Origin: Anabaena cylindrica PCC 7122
GTDB taxonomy: Bacteria > Cyanobacteriota > Cyanobacteriia > Cyanobacteriales > Nostocaceae
Assembly: GCF_000317695.1 (NCBI RefSeq)
Contig: NC_019771.1
Coordinates: 62,001-126,000 of the forward strand
Direction: 5' to 3'
DNA: 64,000 bases
Both the position numbers and the translations under genes were made by a program. Below, piece by piece: positions 42,544-51,360 of this stretch; position 1 is the first letter of the stretch, and each line of letters opens with the position of its first letter. The notes beneath the pieces were generated by a model, which saw only the letters and a list, made by a program, of their open reading frames with translations, ran no database searches and had not been told where the DNA came from.

Positions 42544-43722
42544 CTACTCTGGTATGGTTAATCCTTGAAGTAAAGGTAAAGTTTCTGTTAGCCCCTTGCT
42601 TTGTACTAGAACCCCAAAGTTGCCCATTCCTGTCGGCTCAATAAGTTGGTGTAATGCTTCCCGGCGGTTAAGCATTTGTGATATTGGTTGCTGTTGATAG
42701 GAAAGGGCTGCAATTCTTTCACCTAAACCTAATGCCATCAAAAATAAACCTTGCTGTGTCCAACCAACTTGATTTAAACCGCACCTGTTGCCCCAAGATT
42801 CCAAAGCTGTAAAATCAACATGAGCGGTGATATCTTGTCGCCCAACATTGACGTAAGGGTTATCATGATGACGATGATGGTAGTAGCACTGTAGAGTTCC
42901 TTGCGATCGCCTGGGGTTATAGTAACGGTTGGCAGGATAGCCATAATCAATAGTTAGCACATACCCTCGCTGCAAGCAGTCTGCCACTATACTCAACCAA
43001 TCAAGAGCAGCTAAATTAATTTCACTCCGATAGCCATCTGCATAAATATTGGGATTTAACTCAATCCCCACCAAATCAAAATATGCTGCTAACTGTGGTG
43101 TAGATAATTCCCCTAATACTTCCATAAATCTAGGAAAAACAGGCGTATTCTCTCCATCATCCTCAACAGTCACATAAATTTCCTGCAATTCCCCCGCTTC
43201 TATAGTGAACTGATGCACGGGAAAAGCATCAACTAATTCATTAGAAAAAAAGCAGCCTGTAATGGAGTTAGCAGCTATTTCTTCCAAATTGAACCATTGC
43301 ACAGAGAACTCCTGTAACCTTTGCTGCTGTTCTTGCCTTAAACTTGGCGACTTTTCCACAATGATGTATTTCAGCGCCGCAAACAAATCTGGATAGTTTA
43401 ATTGTATGTAATTCAGAATATGGGATGCTAAAACACCTTTACCTGCGCCCATTTCTACCAAATGAAAAGGCATCGGTTGCCCTAAAATCTCCCACATTTG
43501 GCAAAACTGCACAGCCAGTAATTCGCCAAAATCACTTCCTAAACTAGAAGACGTGAAAAAATCACCGTCCCTAAACCCAATATTGACTGCATCACTGGCA
43601 TAGTAGCCATGTTCTGGGTGATACAGTGCCATATCCATATATTCTGCAAAAGTAATGCGCCGTTGAGGACTAGTTTTAATGCGTTTAGCTATAGCTGCAC
43701 ACAATGCGGGATGAGAATCCAT
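42544..43722 (-). CDS. MidA/NDUFAF7-family SAM-dependent methyltransferase
   Basis: A 392-residue class I methyltransferase of the DUF185 (COG1565) family. Motifs in order are ITFAEYMDMALYHPEHGYYA, DFFTSSSLGSDFGELLAVQF, the SAM loop HLVEMGAGKGVLASHIL, and FFSNELVDAFPVHQF. DYGYPANRYYNPRRSQGTL lies later. In mitochondria NDUFAF7 methylates an Arg of complex I subunit NDUFS2; in bacteria the target is presumed to be a respiratory or NDH-1 protein. The length and motif spacing are normal. It has the same orientation as the symporter upstream (33 bases between). Confidence 0.9.
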   Translation of the reverse strand: MDSHPALCAAIAKRIKTSPQRRITFAEYMDMALYHPEHGYYASDAVNIGFRDGDFFTSSSLGSDFGELLAVQFCQMWEILGQPMPFHLVEMGAGKGVLASHILNYIQLNYPDLFAALKYIIVEKSPSLRQEQQQRLQEFSVQWFNLEEIAANSITGCFFSNELVDAFPVHQFTIEAGELQEIYVTVEDDGENTPVFPRFMEVLGELSTPQLAAYFDLVGIELNPNIYADGYRSEINLAALDWLSIVADCLQRGYVLTIDYGYPANRYYNPRRSQGTLQCYYHHRHHDNPYVNVGRQDITAHVDFTALESWGNRCGLNQVGWTQQGLFLMALGLGERIAALSYQQQPISQMLNRREALHQLIEPTGMGNFGVLVQSKGLTETLPLLQGLTIPE

Positions 43723-43754
43723 AGAATTTTTACTGTGAGATTGAGCGTAAAAAG

Positions 43755-45029
43755 TTAAGAGTCGATATTCATAATTAGACGCTTCTTACCATCAAGTAGA
43801 CAGCTAACAGTCATATCACCCATGACATTTATAGCAGTGCGACAGCGATCTAAAAACCAATCAACTGTCACCAGCAAAGCTATATATTCAGTAGGCAGAC
43901 CGACAGAAGTAAAGACAAGAGTCATTGTCACTAAACCAGCTTCTGGTATACCCGCTGCACCAACGGAAGCAAAAATAGCTGTGACGACAACTATCAACTG
44001 TTGTGGTAGAGAAAGATGTAAACCCAATACTTGAGCAATAAATAATGCTGACATTGCTTCATAGAGGGCAGTTCCATCATTATTAAAGTTACTGCCAACT
44101 AGCGCCCCTAGAGAAGCTGAAGATTCCCGTAAACCAATTTTGTGTAACAACGCCTCAAAAGTGATTGGTGTGGTTGCTGTTGAGGAAGCAGTGGAAAAGG
44201 CTGTTAACAAAGCTTCTGAACCCCCAGCTAAGAAATTTTTAGGAGTTACCCAAGAACCAAATTTCACCCGCAGCAAGTAATAACAGGCTTGCAAACTCAA
44301 AGCCAATAGCACGGCAATAATGAATGCACCCAGAGATTTAAACGGTGCAAATCCTTGGAGAGCAACGGTTTTGGCAACGATACCAAAGACCGCTAATGGC
44401 ACTAAAGCAATAATCCAGTGCAGAATGCGGATCACAGCCTCAAATAATATTGTAATTACTCCCTCTATTGCCTGGTAATATGTTTTGCCTTCCTCTATTT
44501 GCTGTGCTTTCAAGGCACGCAGAACTATACCAAAAGCTAAAGAAATAAAAATTAGTTGAATGACATTGTTATCAACCAGTGGTTTGAGAATAGAATCTGG
44601 GATGATGTCCTGAACTAATCCCCAAGGATCAAGGGTTTTACCAGTTGCTTCTGTACCAGATGGAGGAGAAATGCGACCCCATGAACCTGGTTTGAGAAGG
44701 TTAGCGACTAGAAGACCTATGAAAATTGCTACAGTTGTATTTGTTAATAACAGCACTGTCAGACGACGGCCGGATCTACCTGGGATATCAGCAGTGAGAA
44801 AGGCATGGAGTACGGCTAACATAATTAGTGGTGTTGCTAAAGCCCGCAGTGCCTTGAGTATTAAGTTACAGGGAATTGCTAAGTTACTGATGAGGGCAGT
44901 ATTAGTTACTGCTTGAGTACTTAGTAAATTTCCTACAAGTATTGCCAAGATAATTGCAAGAGCAATCTGCAATGCTAATGGAATGCGCTTCCACGCAAAA
45001 AGGTGTTTTTTCTGTACCATTTGACCCAT
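43755..45029 (-). CDS. Dicarboxylate/amino acid:cation symporter (DAACS family)
   Basis: From the ATG at 45029 the protein has 424 residues. The frame is open to 45155, but the extra 42 residues are polar and unlike the family. It has about eight helices plus re-entrant loops: RIPLALQIALAIILAILVGN at the start, the serine-rich tip TAFSTASSTATTPITFEALL, then NFNNDGTALYEAMSALFIAQ (the TM7 NxxGT motif), ASVGAAGIPEAGLVTMTLVF and VDWFLDRCRTAINVMGD. It imports glutamate or C4-dicarboxylates with Na+ or H+ at the inner membrane. The helical signature of GltP/DctA is complete. Confidence 0.93.
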   Translation of the reverse strand: MGQMVQKKHLFAWKRIPLALQIALAIILAILVGNLLSTQAVTNTALISNLAIPCNLILKALRALATPLIMLAVLHAFLTADIPGRSGRRLTVLLLTNTTVAIFIGLLVANLLKPGSWGRISPPSGTEATGKTLDPWGLVQDIIPDSILKPLVDNNVIQLIFISLAFGIVLRALKAQQIEEGKTYYQAIEGVITILFEAVIRILHWIIALVPLAVFGIVAKTVALQGFAPFKSLGAFIIAVLLALSLQACYYLLRVKFGSWVTPKNFLAGGSEALLTAFSTASSTATTPITFEALLHKIGLRESSASLGALVGSNFNNDGTALYEAMSALFIAQVLGLHLSLPQQLIVVVTAIFASVGAAGIPEAGLVTMTLVFTSVGLPTEYIALLVTVDWFLDRCRTAINVMGDMTVSCLLDGKKRLIMNIDS

Positions 45030-45196
45030 GCTTATTTGCCCGCAAATAAAGTTTTTGGATTTGACCAACGTGTTTTTACGCACTTCTCCATTTATTTCTC
45101 TGTTCAAATCCCAGAATTTATCTGATGGTTTACAAATGTTTACTATCAACCCCAACCTTTAATTTTTTATTTCTTACCTAAAGGTCTAATTTGGAT

Positions 45197-45922
45197 ATGC
45201 CTAAAATAGTTGTTTTTAGTGGTGCGGGACTTTCTGCTGAAAGTGGTATTCCTACTTTTAGGGGTACTGGGGGATTATGGGAAGGATATAAAATAGAAGA
45301 TGTAGCAACACCTTTAGGTTGGATGCAAAATCAAAAAATGGTGCTAGATTTTTACGCCCAAAGATTTGCACAAATGCAAGAATGTCAACCTAATGCGGCA
45401 CATTTTGCGATCGCAGAACTAGCAAATAATTTTGATGTGGTTTGCATCACCCAAAATATTGATACTCTATTGGAAAAAGCTGGTGTAAAAGATGTTTGGC
45501 ATATTCACGGTAGAATAGATTACCAAAAATGTGAGTGGCATTTTGATATCCCCCCGATGTATGCAGAATGGCAATGTGATTATAAATGGGAAATTACTCA
45601 ACCAGTACAATTAGGTGATTTATGTCCTAAATGTGGTAAACATTTACGCCCAGACGTGGTTTGGTTTGGGGAAGCGGTGGATATGCGAGTTGATAATTTG
45701 TATAAAATTCAAAATCAGGTAGACGTGTTTATTGTGGTGGGGACTTCTGCACAGGTTTATCCGGCTGCGAATTTATTGAAGTTTTTTCAGGATGTGCCTG
45801 TAAAGTATTTTATTGATCCTCATCCTCATAATGAAGTCTTAGCTGGGTTTACTGTGCTTGAGGGTAAAGCCACAAAATATTTACCAGCCTTAGTGGAGTC
45901 TTTAAAGGAAGAATTCGATTAA
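45197..45922 (+). CDS. SIR2-family NAD-dependent protein deacylase
   Basis: A 241-residue sirtuin. It has the NAD loop VVFSGAGLSAESGIPTFRG, CITQNIDTLLEKAG, the catalytic His in VWHIHGRID, and GTSAQVYPAANLL. The zinc site reads CEWHFDIPPMY then C and CPKCGKHLRPDVVWFGE. YAQRFAQ near the start gives the Tyr/Arg typical of class III (SIRT5-like, desuccinylase) members. It removes acyl groups from Lys, using NAD. TTG at 45191 would add two residues; ATG at 45197 is taken. It is divergent from the symporter gene, with the promoter in about 165 bases. Confidence 0.93.
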   Translation: MPKIVVFSGAGLSAESGIPTFRGTGGLWEGYKIEDVATPLGWMQNQKMVLDFYAQRFAQMQECQPNAAHFAIAELANNFDVVCITQNIDTLLEKAGVKDVWHIHGRIDYQKCEWHFDIPPMYAEWQCDYKWEITQPVQLGDLCPKCGKHLRPDVVWFGEAVDMRVDNLYKIQNQVDVFIVVGTSAQVYPAANLLKFFQDVPVKYFIDPHPHNEVLAGFTVLEGKATKYLPALVESLKEEFD

Positions 45923-46023
45923 TTCTCCGAAATATATCTAAAAATAGTTACCATAGGCATTTGTCTTTTGAGCAAGGACTAGATATTTTAGTGGAGTGCC
46001 AACGTACTAGCTGACAAATATCT

Positions 46024-48045
46024 ATGAACATAGACACGTTCTCTCTTTTGTTTCCTGCGATGGTATCTACGCCCATTAAAGAGCCAGTACCAGTATTTTT
46101 GACGATTTTGGGCATTATGCTTATTGCCCCTCTGTTGTTTGAAAAAATACGGCTACCGGGGATTGTGGGGTTAATTTTAGCGGGGGTGATTGTTGGGCCT
46201 AATGGTTTGGGACTCTTGGCACGAGATAACACTATTGTCCTTTTAGGTACAGTCGGGTTGTTGTTTCTCATGTTTATGGCAGGTTTGGAAACCAGTCTTG
46301 ATGACATGAAATATAACGCTGATAAGGCTTTAATCTTTGGATTAGCCACCTTTGCTGTACCTATGGTTTTGGGAACAGGGGCAATGTTGGCAATAGGTTA
46401 CGGTTTTTTACCTGCTATTCTAGTTGCTTCTTGTTTTGCTTCCCATACTCTGCTGGCTTTACCTGTGGTAGGTAAACTGGGAATTATGCGATCGCCCGTT
46501 TTAACTGCTACCCTCGGTGGTACTCTGATCACTAATATCCTGGCACTGTTAGTATTAGCCGTGGTAGTTAGGGCGCATCAAGGGAATTTAACTTTACAGT
46601 TTTGGTTATTTCTCATCCCTTCACTCATCATCTATACTTTCTTGACACTCTGGGGTGTTCCCCGTTTAGGAAAATGGTTTTTTCGCAAATTTGGACATGA
46701 TGAAGGTGCAGAGTTTACCTTCGTTCTCGCTACCCTGTTTGTGGTGTCCTATGGGGCAGAAGTAGTCAAAATTGAGCCGATTATTGGTGCTTTTTTGGCA
46801 GGAGTTGCCATTACCCAATTGATTCCCCAACTTAGTCCCTTGATGAATCGGATTCAATTTATTGGTAATACTCTGTTTGTGCCATTTTTCCTGATTTCGG
46901 TGGGAATGTTGGTGAATCCAGGGATTCTGATTCAAGAACCAAAATCCCTCATTGTCTCCGGTGTCATGGTGACAGTGGCTATAGTCGCTAAATATATCCC
47001 TGCGTGGGGTGCAGGTAAATTATTTGGATACAACTTCGACAATATTATGGTTATGTTTGGGCTATCTGTAGCACAAGCAGCTTCTACTCTGGCAGCAATT
47101 ACCGTTGCTTACAACATCAAATTGGTTGATCAATTAACGGTGAATGGTACGATCGCTATGATTTTAGTTACCTGCATTGCTTCCCCTTGGGTGACAGCAA
47201 AGTGGGGGCAAAAAATGAAAACACAAAATGTTACTCCCCAAAAGCAGGAAGGGATCAGTTTAGGCGATCGCGTTTTAGTTCCTGTTGCTAACCCAAATAC
47301 TGAAGATAACTTGTTAAAGTTAGCAATCCTCTTAGCTAAATCAGCCGCAGGTACACTTCTACCTCTACATATCATCATCGAAGAAGGTGAACCAATTTCT
47401 CCAGATGCTAAAGCCAGACAAAATCAGTTACTTTCCACCGCAGAAATGATTGCCCATGCTTCAGTCGCTAAAGTTACAACTATTGGTAGAATTGATGAAT
47501 CAATTGACAAAGGCATTGCACGGGTAGCTGTAGAAAAACAAGCAAGTGTCATAGTTTGCGGTTGGAAAGGCTACTCAACCTACCAAGAAAACTTATTTGG
47601 CGGCGTAATTGATAAAATCGTGCAACGCAGTTCTATACCTGTTTTAGTAACTCGCTTTCCCTTACCTATTGAACATACATCAAGAGTCTTCCTGGCTTTC
47701 ACCAGCCAACAAGCCAATGCTAGTTCTTTTAGGGAAAGTATCAAATTAGCCCAGAATTTGGCTGTAGAACTCAAAGCATCTTTAGAACTATTGGAAGTCG
47801 TCACCACAAAAGGAGTAGATATTGATTTTACTGATGCCGGACTACCAGCGGATACACCAATCCAAAAAGTAAGGGGTAATTTTGTTAAAGAAGTATCACG
47901 GTTACTGAAAACAAGTGATTTATTGTTGTTAAATGGTTCTGTAGCCCAGAAAACCCAGATATCTTCACTACTTGGTCATGTCCCCGAAGCGATCGCCCAC
48001 AATAACCCTAAAGTTGCTATGATAATTGCCTACTTACCCCAGTAG
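46024..48045 (+). CDS. CPA2 cation:proton antiporter with C-terminal universal-stress domains
   Basis: A 673-residue protein with two parts. Residues 20-400 hold about 12 helices of the Kef/NapA-type Na+(K+)/H+ antiporter family. These include EKIRLPGIVGLILAGVIVGP, MFMAGLETSLDDMKYN, FASHTLLALPVVGKLGI and VKIEPIIGAFLAGVAITQLI. From about 415 a universal-stress-protein domain begins with LGDRVLVPVANPNTEDN, and a second, weaker copy ends the protein. The protein probably exchanges Na+ or K+ for H+ with nucleotide control by the Usp part. Length and order match antiporters common in cyanobacteria. It stands alone. Confidence 0.92.
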   Translation: MNIDTFSLLFPAMVSTPIKEPVPVFLTILGIMLIAPLLFEKIRLPGIVGLILAGVIVGPNGLGLLARDNTIVLLGTVGLLFLMFMAGLETSLDDMKYNADKALIFGLATFAVPMVLGTGAMLAIGYGFLPAILVASCFASHTLLALPVVGKLGIMRSPVLTATLGGTLITNILALLVLAVVVRAHQGNLTLQFWLFLIPSLIIYTFLTLWGVPRLGKWFFRKFGHDEGAEFTFVLATLFVVSYGAEVVKIEPIIGAFLAGVAITQLIPQLSPLMNRIQFIGNTLFVPFFLISVGMLVNPGILIQEPKSLIVSGVMVTVAIVAKYIPAWGAGKLFGYNFDNIMVMFGLSVAQAASTLAAITVAYNIKLVDQLTVNGTIAMILVTCIASPWVTAKWGQKMKTQNVTPQKQEGISLGDRVLVPVANPNTEDNLLKLAILLAKSAAGTLLPLHIIIEEGEPISPDAKARQNQLLSTAEMIAHASVAKVTTIGRIDESIDKGIARVAVEKQASVIVCGWKGYSTYQENLFGGVIDKIVQRSSIPVLVTRFPLPIEHTSRVFLAFTSQQANASSFRESIKLAQNLAVELKASLELLEVVTTKGVDIDFTDAGLPADTPIQKVRGNFVKEVSRLLKTSDLLLLNGSVAQKTQISSLLGHVPEAIAHNNPKVAMIIAYLPQ

Positions 48046-48096
48046 TAGAGATTGGGGACTGGGAATAAGGGAAATTTATTATTATTCTTCCTTCTG

Positions 48097-48339
48097 ACTC
48101 CAAACTCCAAACTCCAAACTCCAAACTCCAAACTCCAAACTCCGAACTCCGAACTCCAAACTCCGAACTCCTAACTCCTAACTCCAAACTTCTGACTCCA
48201 AACTCCAAACTCCGAACTCCGAACTCCTAACTCCAAACTCCAAACTCCTAACTCCAAACTCCTAACTCCAAACTCCAAACTCCAAACTCCGAACTCCTAA
48301 CTCCGAACTCCTAACTCCGAACTCCTAACTCCTAACTCC
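48097..48339. repeat. Heptanucleotide tandem repeat (ACTCCNA)n, about 35 copies
   Basis: About 35 seven-base units, ACTCCAA, ACTCCGA, ACTCCTA and a few others, run without a break from the antiporter gene to ten bases before the mtnA start. The sixth base varies while the rest is fixed. It has no spacers and is not a CRISPR array. It occupies the place of the mtnA promoter. Confidence 0.97.
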
Positions 48340-48348
48340 TTTTGAATT

Positions 48349-49407
48349 ATGCTTTATCCCGTTGTTTGGAAAAATAACTCAGTTTTACTAATCGACCAAA
48401 CCCGCTTACCAAATGAGTATGCTGTGGTGGAAATTCATCGCAGTGAAGATATGGCTGAGGCGATTAGAACTATGATTGTTAGAGGTGCGCCAGCGATTGG
48501 TGTCGCTGCGGCTTATGGGATGTATTTGGGTGCGAGGGAAATTGAAACAAGCGATCGCACCGAATTTTTGCAACAATTAGAAAAAGTCGCCCAATTATTA
48601 CGTTCTACCCGCCCCACCGCAGTAAACTTATTTTGGGCAATTGGGAGAATGATGCAAACCGCTTATGAAACTATAGGCACAGTCGCCGAAATTCAACAAA
48701 CTCTCCTAGAAACTGCCCAAACTATCAACACCGATGATATCCAAACCTGTCAAGCCATAGGTAATCATGGTTTAGCAGCTTTACCCAAAACACCAGAAAA
48801 ACTAATTATACTTACTCACTGTAACGCCGGTGCTTTAGCAACTGCCGGTTATGGTACCGCATTAGGTGTAGTGCGTTCCGCTTGGAGAGAAGGACGACTA
48901 ACAAGGGTATTTGCAGACGAAACCCGTCCCCGTTTACAAGGTGCAAAACTCACCGCTTGGGAATGTGTGCAAGAAGGAATTCCCGTAACAGTGATTACTG
49001 ACAACATGGCCGCACATTGCATGAAACAAGGTTTAATTGATGCTGTGGTTGTCGGTGCTGATAGAATTGCCGCTAATGGTGATACTGCTAATAAAATCGG
49101 GACTTACAGTTTAGCTATAGTAGCTCAAAAACATCATATTCCCTTCTTCGTTGCTGCACCTCTTTCCACCATTGATTTTACCTTAATCGATGGTAGCCAA
49201 ATCCCCATAGAAGAACGTCACCCAGCCGAAATATATCAAATTGGTGATACTATCCTGACACCTTCAGGAGTCGAATTTTATAATCCTGCCTTTGATGTCA
49301 CTCCCGCAGAATTAATCACAGCAATTATTACAGAAAAAGGTGTTTTTGCACCTGATGAGTTAGTCAAGCTTCATACTCTATCTCAGCAAATATTCAATCA
49401 TTACTGA
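48349..49407 (+). CDS. mtnA: S-methyl-5-thioribose-1-phosphate isomerase
   Basis: A 352-residue enzyme of the methionine salvage pathway that isomerises methylthioribose-1-phosphate to the ribulose form. The sequence shows MIVRGAPAIGVAAAYGM, ILTHCNAGALATAGYGTALG (the active-site Cys), ADETRPRLQGAKLTAWE, VVGADRIAANGDTANKIGTY (catalytic Asp) and PLSTIDF. All the eIF2B-like/MtnA landmarks are in place and the length is normal. The start lies ten bases after the large heptamer array. No other salvage gene is adjacent. A ribosome binding site is not obvious. Confidence 0.95.
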   Translation: MLYPVVWKNNSVLLIDQTRLPNEYAVVEIHRSEDMAEAIRTMIVRGAPAIGVAAAYGMYLGAREIETSDRTEFLQQLEKVAQLLRSTRPTAVNLFWAIGRMMQTAYETIGTVAEIQQTLLETAQTINTDDIQTCQAIGNHGLAALPKTPEKLIILTHCNAGALATAGYGTALGVVRSAWREGRLTRVFADETRPRLQGAKLTAWECVQEGIPVTVITDNMAAHCMKQGLIDAVVVGADRIAANGDTANKIGTYSLAIVAQKHHIPFFVAAPLSTIDFTLIDGSQIPIEERHPAEIYQIGDTILTPSGVEFYNPAFDVTPAELITAIITEKGVFAPDELVKLHTLSQQIFNHY

Positions 49408-49449
49408 ACGTTTTTTAATCGTGGAATCTGGGCTATAGGTGTAAACTAT

Positions 49450-49893
49450 ATGGAAGTTTTTTTGGCTAATATTGATCATCTTGAAAGTGTTGCAGTACTA
49501 TTTAATCGGTATCGTATTTTTTACAATCAAGCATCAAACCTCGAAGCTGCCAAGGAATTCCTCAAAGAACGTTTCCAGAATCATGACTCGGTAATATTTG
49601 CAGCCAATAACAATGGAGAATTAGTTGGATTTACTCAGCTTTATCCCAGTTTTTCTTCAGTGTCGATGCAACGAATATGGATATTGAACGATTTATATGT
49701 CGAAGAGTCATATCGTCGCAGAGGAATTGCAAAATTACTAATGAATACGGCAGAAGAATACGCAAAAAAGAATGGAGCAATTCGCGTAATTTTAGCTACT
49801 CAAATTACTAATACAACCGCACAAAAACTTTACGAAACGCGAGATTATATTAAAAATGAAGACTTTTACCATTACGCTTTACAGTTGCAGTAA
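49450..49893 (+). CDS. GNAT-family N-acetyltransferase
   Basis: A 147-residue protein with the GNAT fold. LVGFTQLYPSFSS is strand 2-3, RIWILNDLYVEESYRRRGIA has motif A with the acetyl-CoA loop RRRGIAKLL, and YAKKNGAIRVILATQITNTT with AQKLYETRDYIK forms motif B. Cytosolic, with no signal peptide. The substrate cannot be inferred; the closest general description is an amino acid or aminoglycoside-like acetyltransferase. It follows mtnA by 42 bases on the same strand and may be co-transcribed. Confidence 0.88.
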   Translation: MEVFLANIDHLESVAVLFNRYRIFYNQASNLEAAKEFLKERFQNHDSVIFAANNNGELVGFTQLYPSFSSVSMQRIWILNDLYVEESYRRRGIAKLLMNTAEEYAKKNGAIRVILATQITNTTAQKLYETRDYIKNEDFYHYALQLQ

Positions 49894-50112
49894 TGGCAAA
49901 ATACTCGCTGCTGAATGTCGTTATACAATTAGAAAATGTCTTAGACTAAAAAGCTAGATATTTCGTAAGTGAGTCGAACCAGCTAAACTTACTTAATCCC
50001 CGCTTAATAACAAATCTAAAATAGTCAGTATTTTTGAGTATATAATACAAACAGTAATATCCCATTCTGTTAGACAAGTAAATCTAGTTTTTAGAAAATA
50101 GTAAAAACATCT
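49894..50112. other. Gap before the lipoprotein gene
   Basis: 219 AT-rich bases without a gene, terminator or repeat that I can name. Confidence 0.35.
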
Positions 50113-50955
50113 ATGAGAAAATTAATTTTCACAATATCCTTAATTCTTTCCTGTATCTCTCTGGTCAGTTGTAGTAATTCACCAACTAATACAACCACAG
50201 AAAAATCAACTAATACTACTGCACAATCTCAACTAAAAACAGATACTCAAGCTGAAACAAAATCTACCACTCAAAGCGTTAGCAATAGCACCAATAAAAC
50301 TCAACAACCACAAATTGCTACAGTCAAAGAATTAGTCAATGGTGATTTACTATGTTATGCCACATTAGTAGATGAAAAAGGCATTGAACACCAAGTTGGT
50401 GCAAGCTTTGAAATTTGTGCAGAAGAAGCAAAATTCTTAAATAAAAAAGTCCGTGCTACTTACACAATAGAATCAGTGAGTGATTGTGAAAGTGCTGAAC
50501 CCTGTGGCAAAACTCGCAAAGAGTCTATAATTACCAAGATGGAAGTTTTAGGTGATCAAAGATCATCTAATTCTGAAAATATCTCAGGAAGTATTATTAC
50601 AGGCAATCAAGTTATAAGTGGAGAAATATCAAAAGAAAAATATCCCCTTGTAAATACCAAAATTCAAACTATCAGTAATGGTGAGTGGACAATTTCCACA
50701 AGTAATCATGACTCTTGGACAGGAATTAATAATACAGGCAATATTAGTTATAAAGGATGTGACACTAAAGGTAAATGTATTGAATTAACAGGTGGTAAAA
50801 TCTCTTGTCGGGATGGAAAATGTGTTACAGGTTGGAAAAATGGAGATTATATTTACATACTAGAACAACCGATTACAGAAGATGGAAATGCTGCTTCCAC
50901 CCTAATTGTCAAGAAAGGTAATAGCGAAATTCTCAAAGCCACAAAATTGAAATAA
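50113..50955 (+). CDS. Ser/Thr/Asn-rich lipoprotein of unknown function
   Basis: A 280-residue exported protein. MRKLIFTISLILSCISLVSC is a signal peptide with a lipobox (LVSC), so it is anchored at Cys20. Residues 25-75 are a low-complexity linker of Thr, Ser, Asn and Gln. A folded part follows with four Cys (NGDLLCYATLVDE, EICAEEAKF, SDCESAEPCGK). A second part has GWKNGDYIYILEQPITED and four further Cys. The paired Cys suggest disulfides in the periplasm. I recognise no family and no neighbour gives a clue. Confidence 0.7.
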   Translation: MRKLIFTISLILSCISLVSCSNSPTNTTTEKSTNTTAQSQLKTDTQAETKSTTQSVSNSTNKTQQPQIATVKELVNGDLLCYATLVDEKGIEHQVGASFEICAEEAKFLNKKVRATYTIESVSDCESAEPCGKTRKESIITKMEVLGDQRSSNSENISGSIITGNQVISGEISKEKYPLVNTKIQTISNGEWTISTSNHDSWTGINNTGNISYKGCDTKGKCIELTGGKISCRDGKCVTGWKNGDYIYILEQPITEDGNAASTLIVKKGNSEILKATKLK

Positions 50956-51020
50956 GGATGTAGCGTCAATCTAACATTCTCATACCAATTTTATATGAGA
51001 CTGCACAGAATAATGACATT

Positions 51021-51112
51021 AGGAATTACGCACAAAGTAATCAAAAACATGATTCTTTCGTAGGGGTAATTCATGAATTACCCCTAATTTCGTGATGTTT
51101 TGCGTAAGTCCT
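51021..51112. repeat. Inverted-repeat element with a central 26-base palindrome
   Basis: The ends AGGAATTACGC and GCGTAAGTCCT are inverted. In the centre (51061-51086) a perfect palindrome consists of TAGGGGTAATTCA and TGAATTACCCCTA. It looks like a small non-autonomous mobile repeat. Confidence 0.75.
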
Positions 51113-51180
51113 GGACATCAATTGAATTATCCGTCTTTATCTGTGTTTATCTGCGTTTATCTGCGGTCAATTATTCTTGA

Positions 51181-51288
51181 TATAGCGTTTCCTAATCGCA
51201 TGAAGTATATCATAGCCCCCTCCACGAAACAGCGGGGAGGGGGTTGGGGGTGGGGTTTTTGTACCTCACTCAGCCGATAACCGCTATA
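51181..51288. repeat. TATAGC-type miniature inverted-repeat element, copy D (complete)
   Basis: A 108-base element that starts TATAGCGTTTCCTAATCGCA and ends GCCGATAACCGCTATA. The ends are imperfect inverted repeats; the inside has CCCCCTCCACGAAACAGCGG then GGGGTTGGGGGTGGGG. It is about 70-80% like copy C by eye. Confidence 0.85.
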
Positions 51289-51360
51289 TTTTAGAACCCT
51301 TGTAGAGAAGTGATCTGGATAAAGATTCTTTCCTCTACAATCTTTTCCACCAGATGTCTA

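Larger units (their letters stand above)
50956..51360. other. Repeat-filled gap between the lipoprotein and TonB receptor genes
   Basis: Two elements fill most of it: an inverted-repeat element at 51021-51112 and the complete TATAGC element at 51181-51288. A sentence-like string (TTATCTGCGTTTATCTGCGG) at about 51148 also occurs near 34705. No gene. Confidence 0.6.

Noticed and set aside
48097..48339. CRISPR-like appearance of the long array
   Set aside because: The units are seven bases with no spacers; it is a heptamer tandem repeat.
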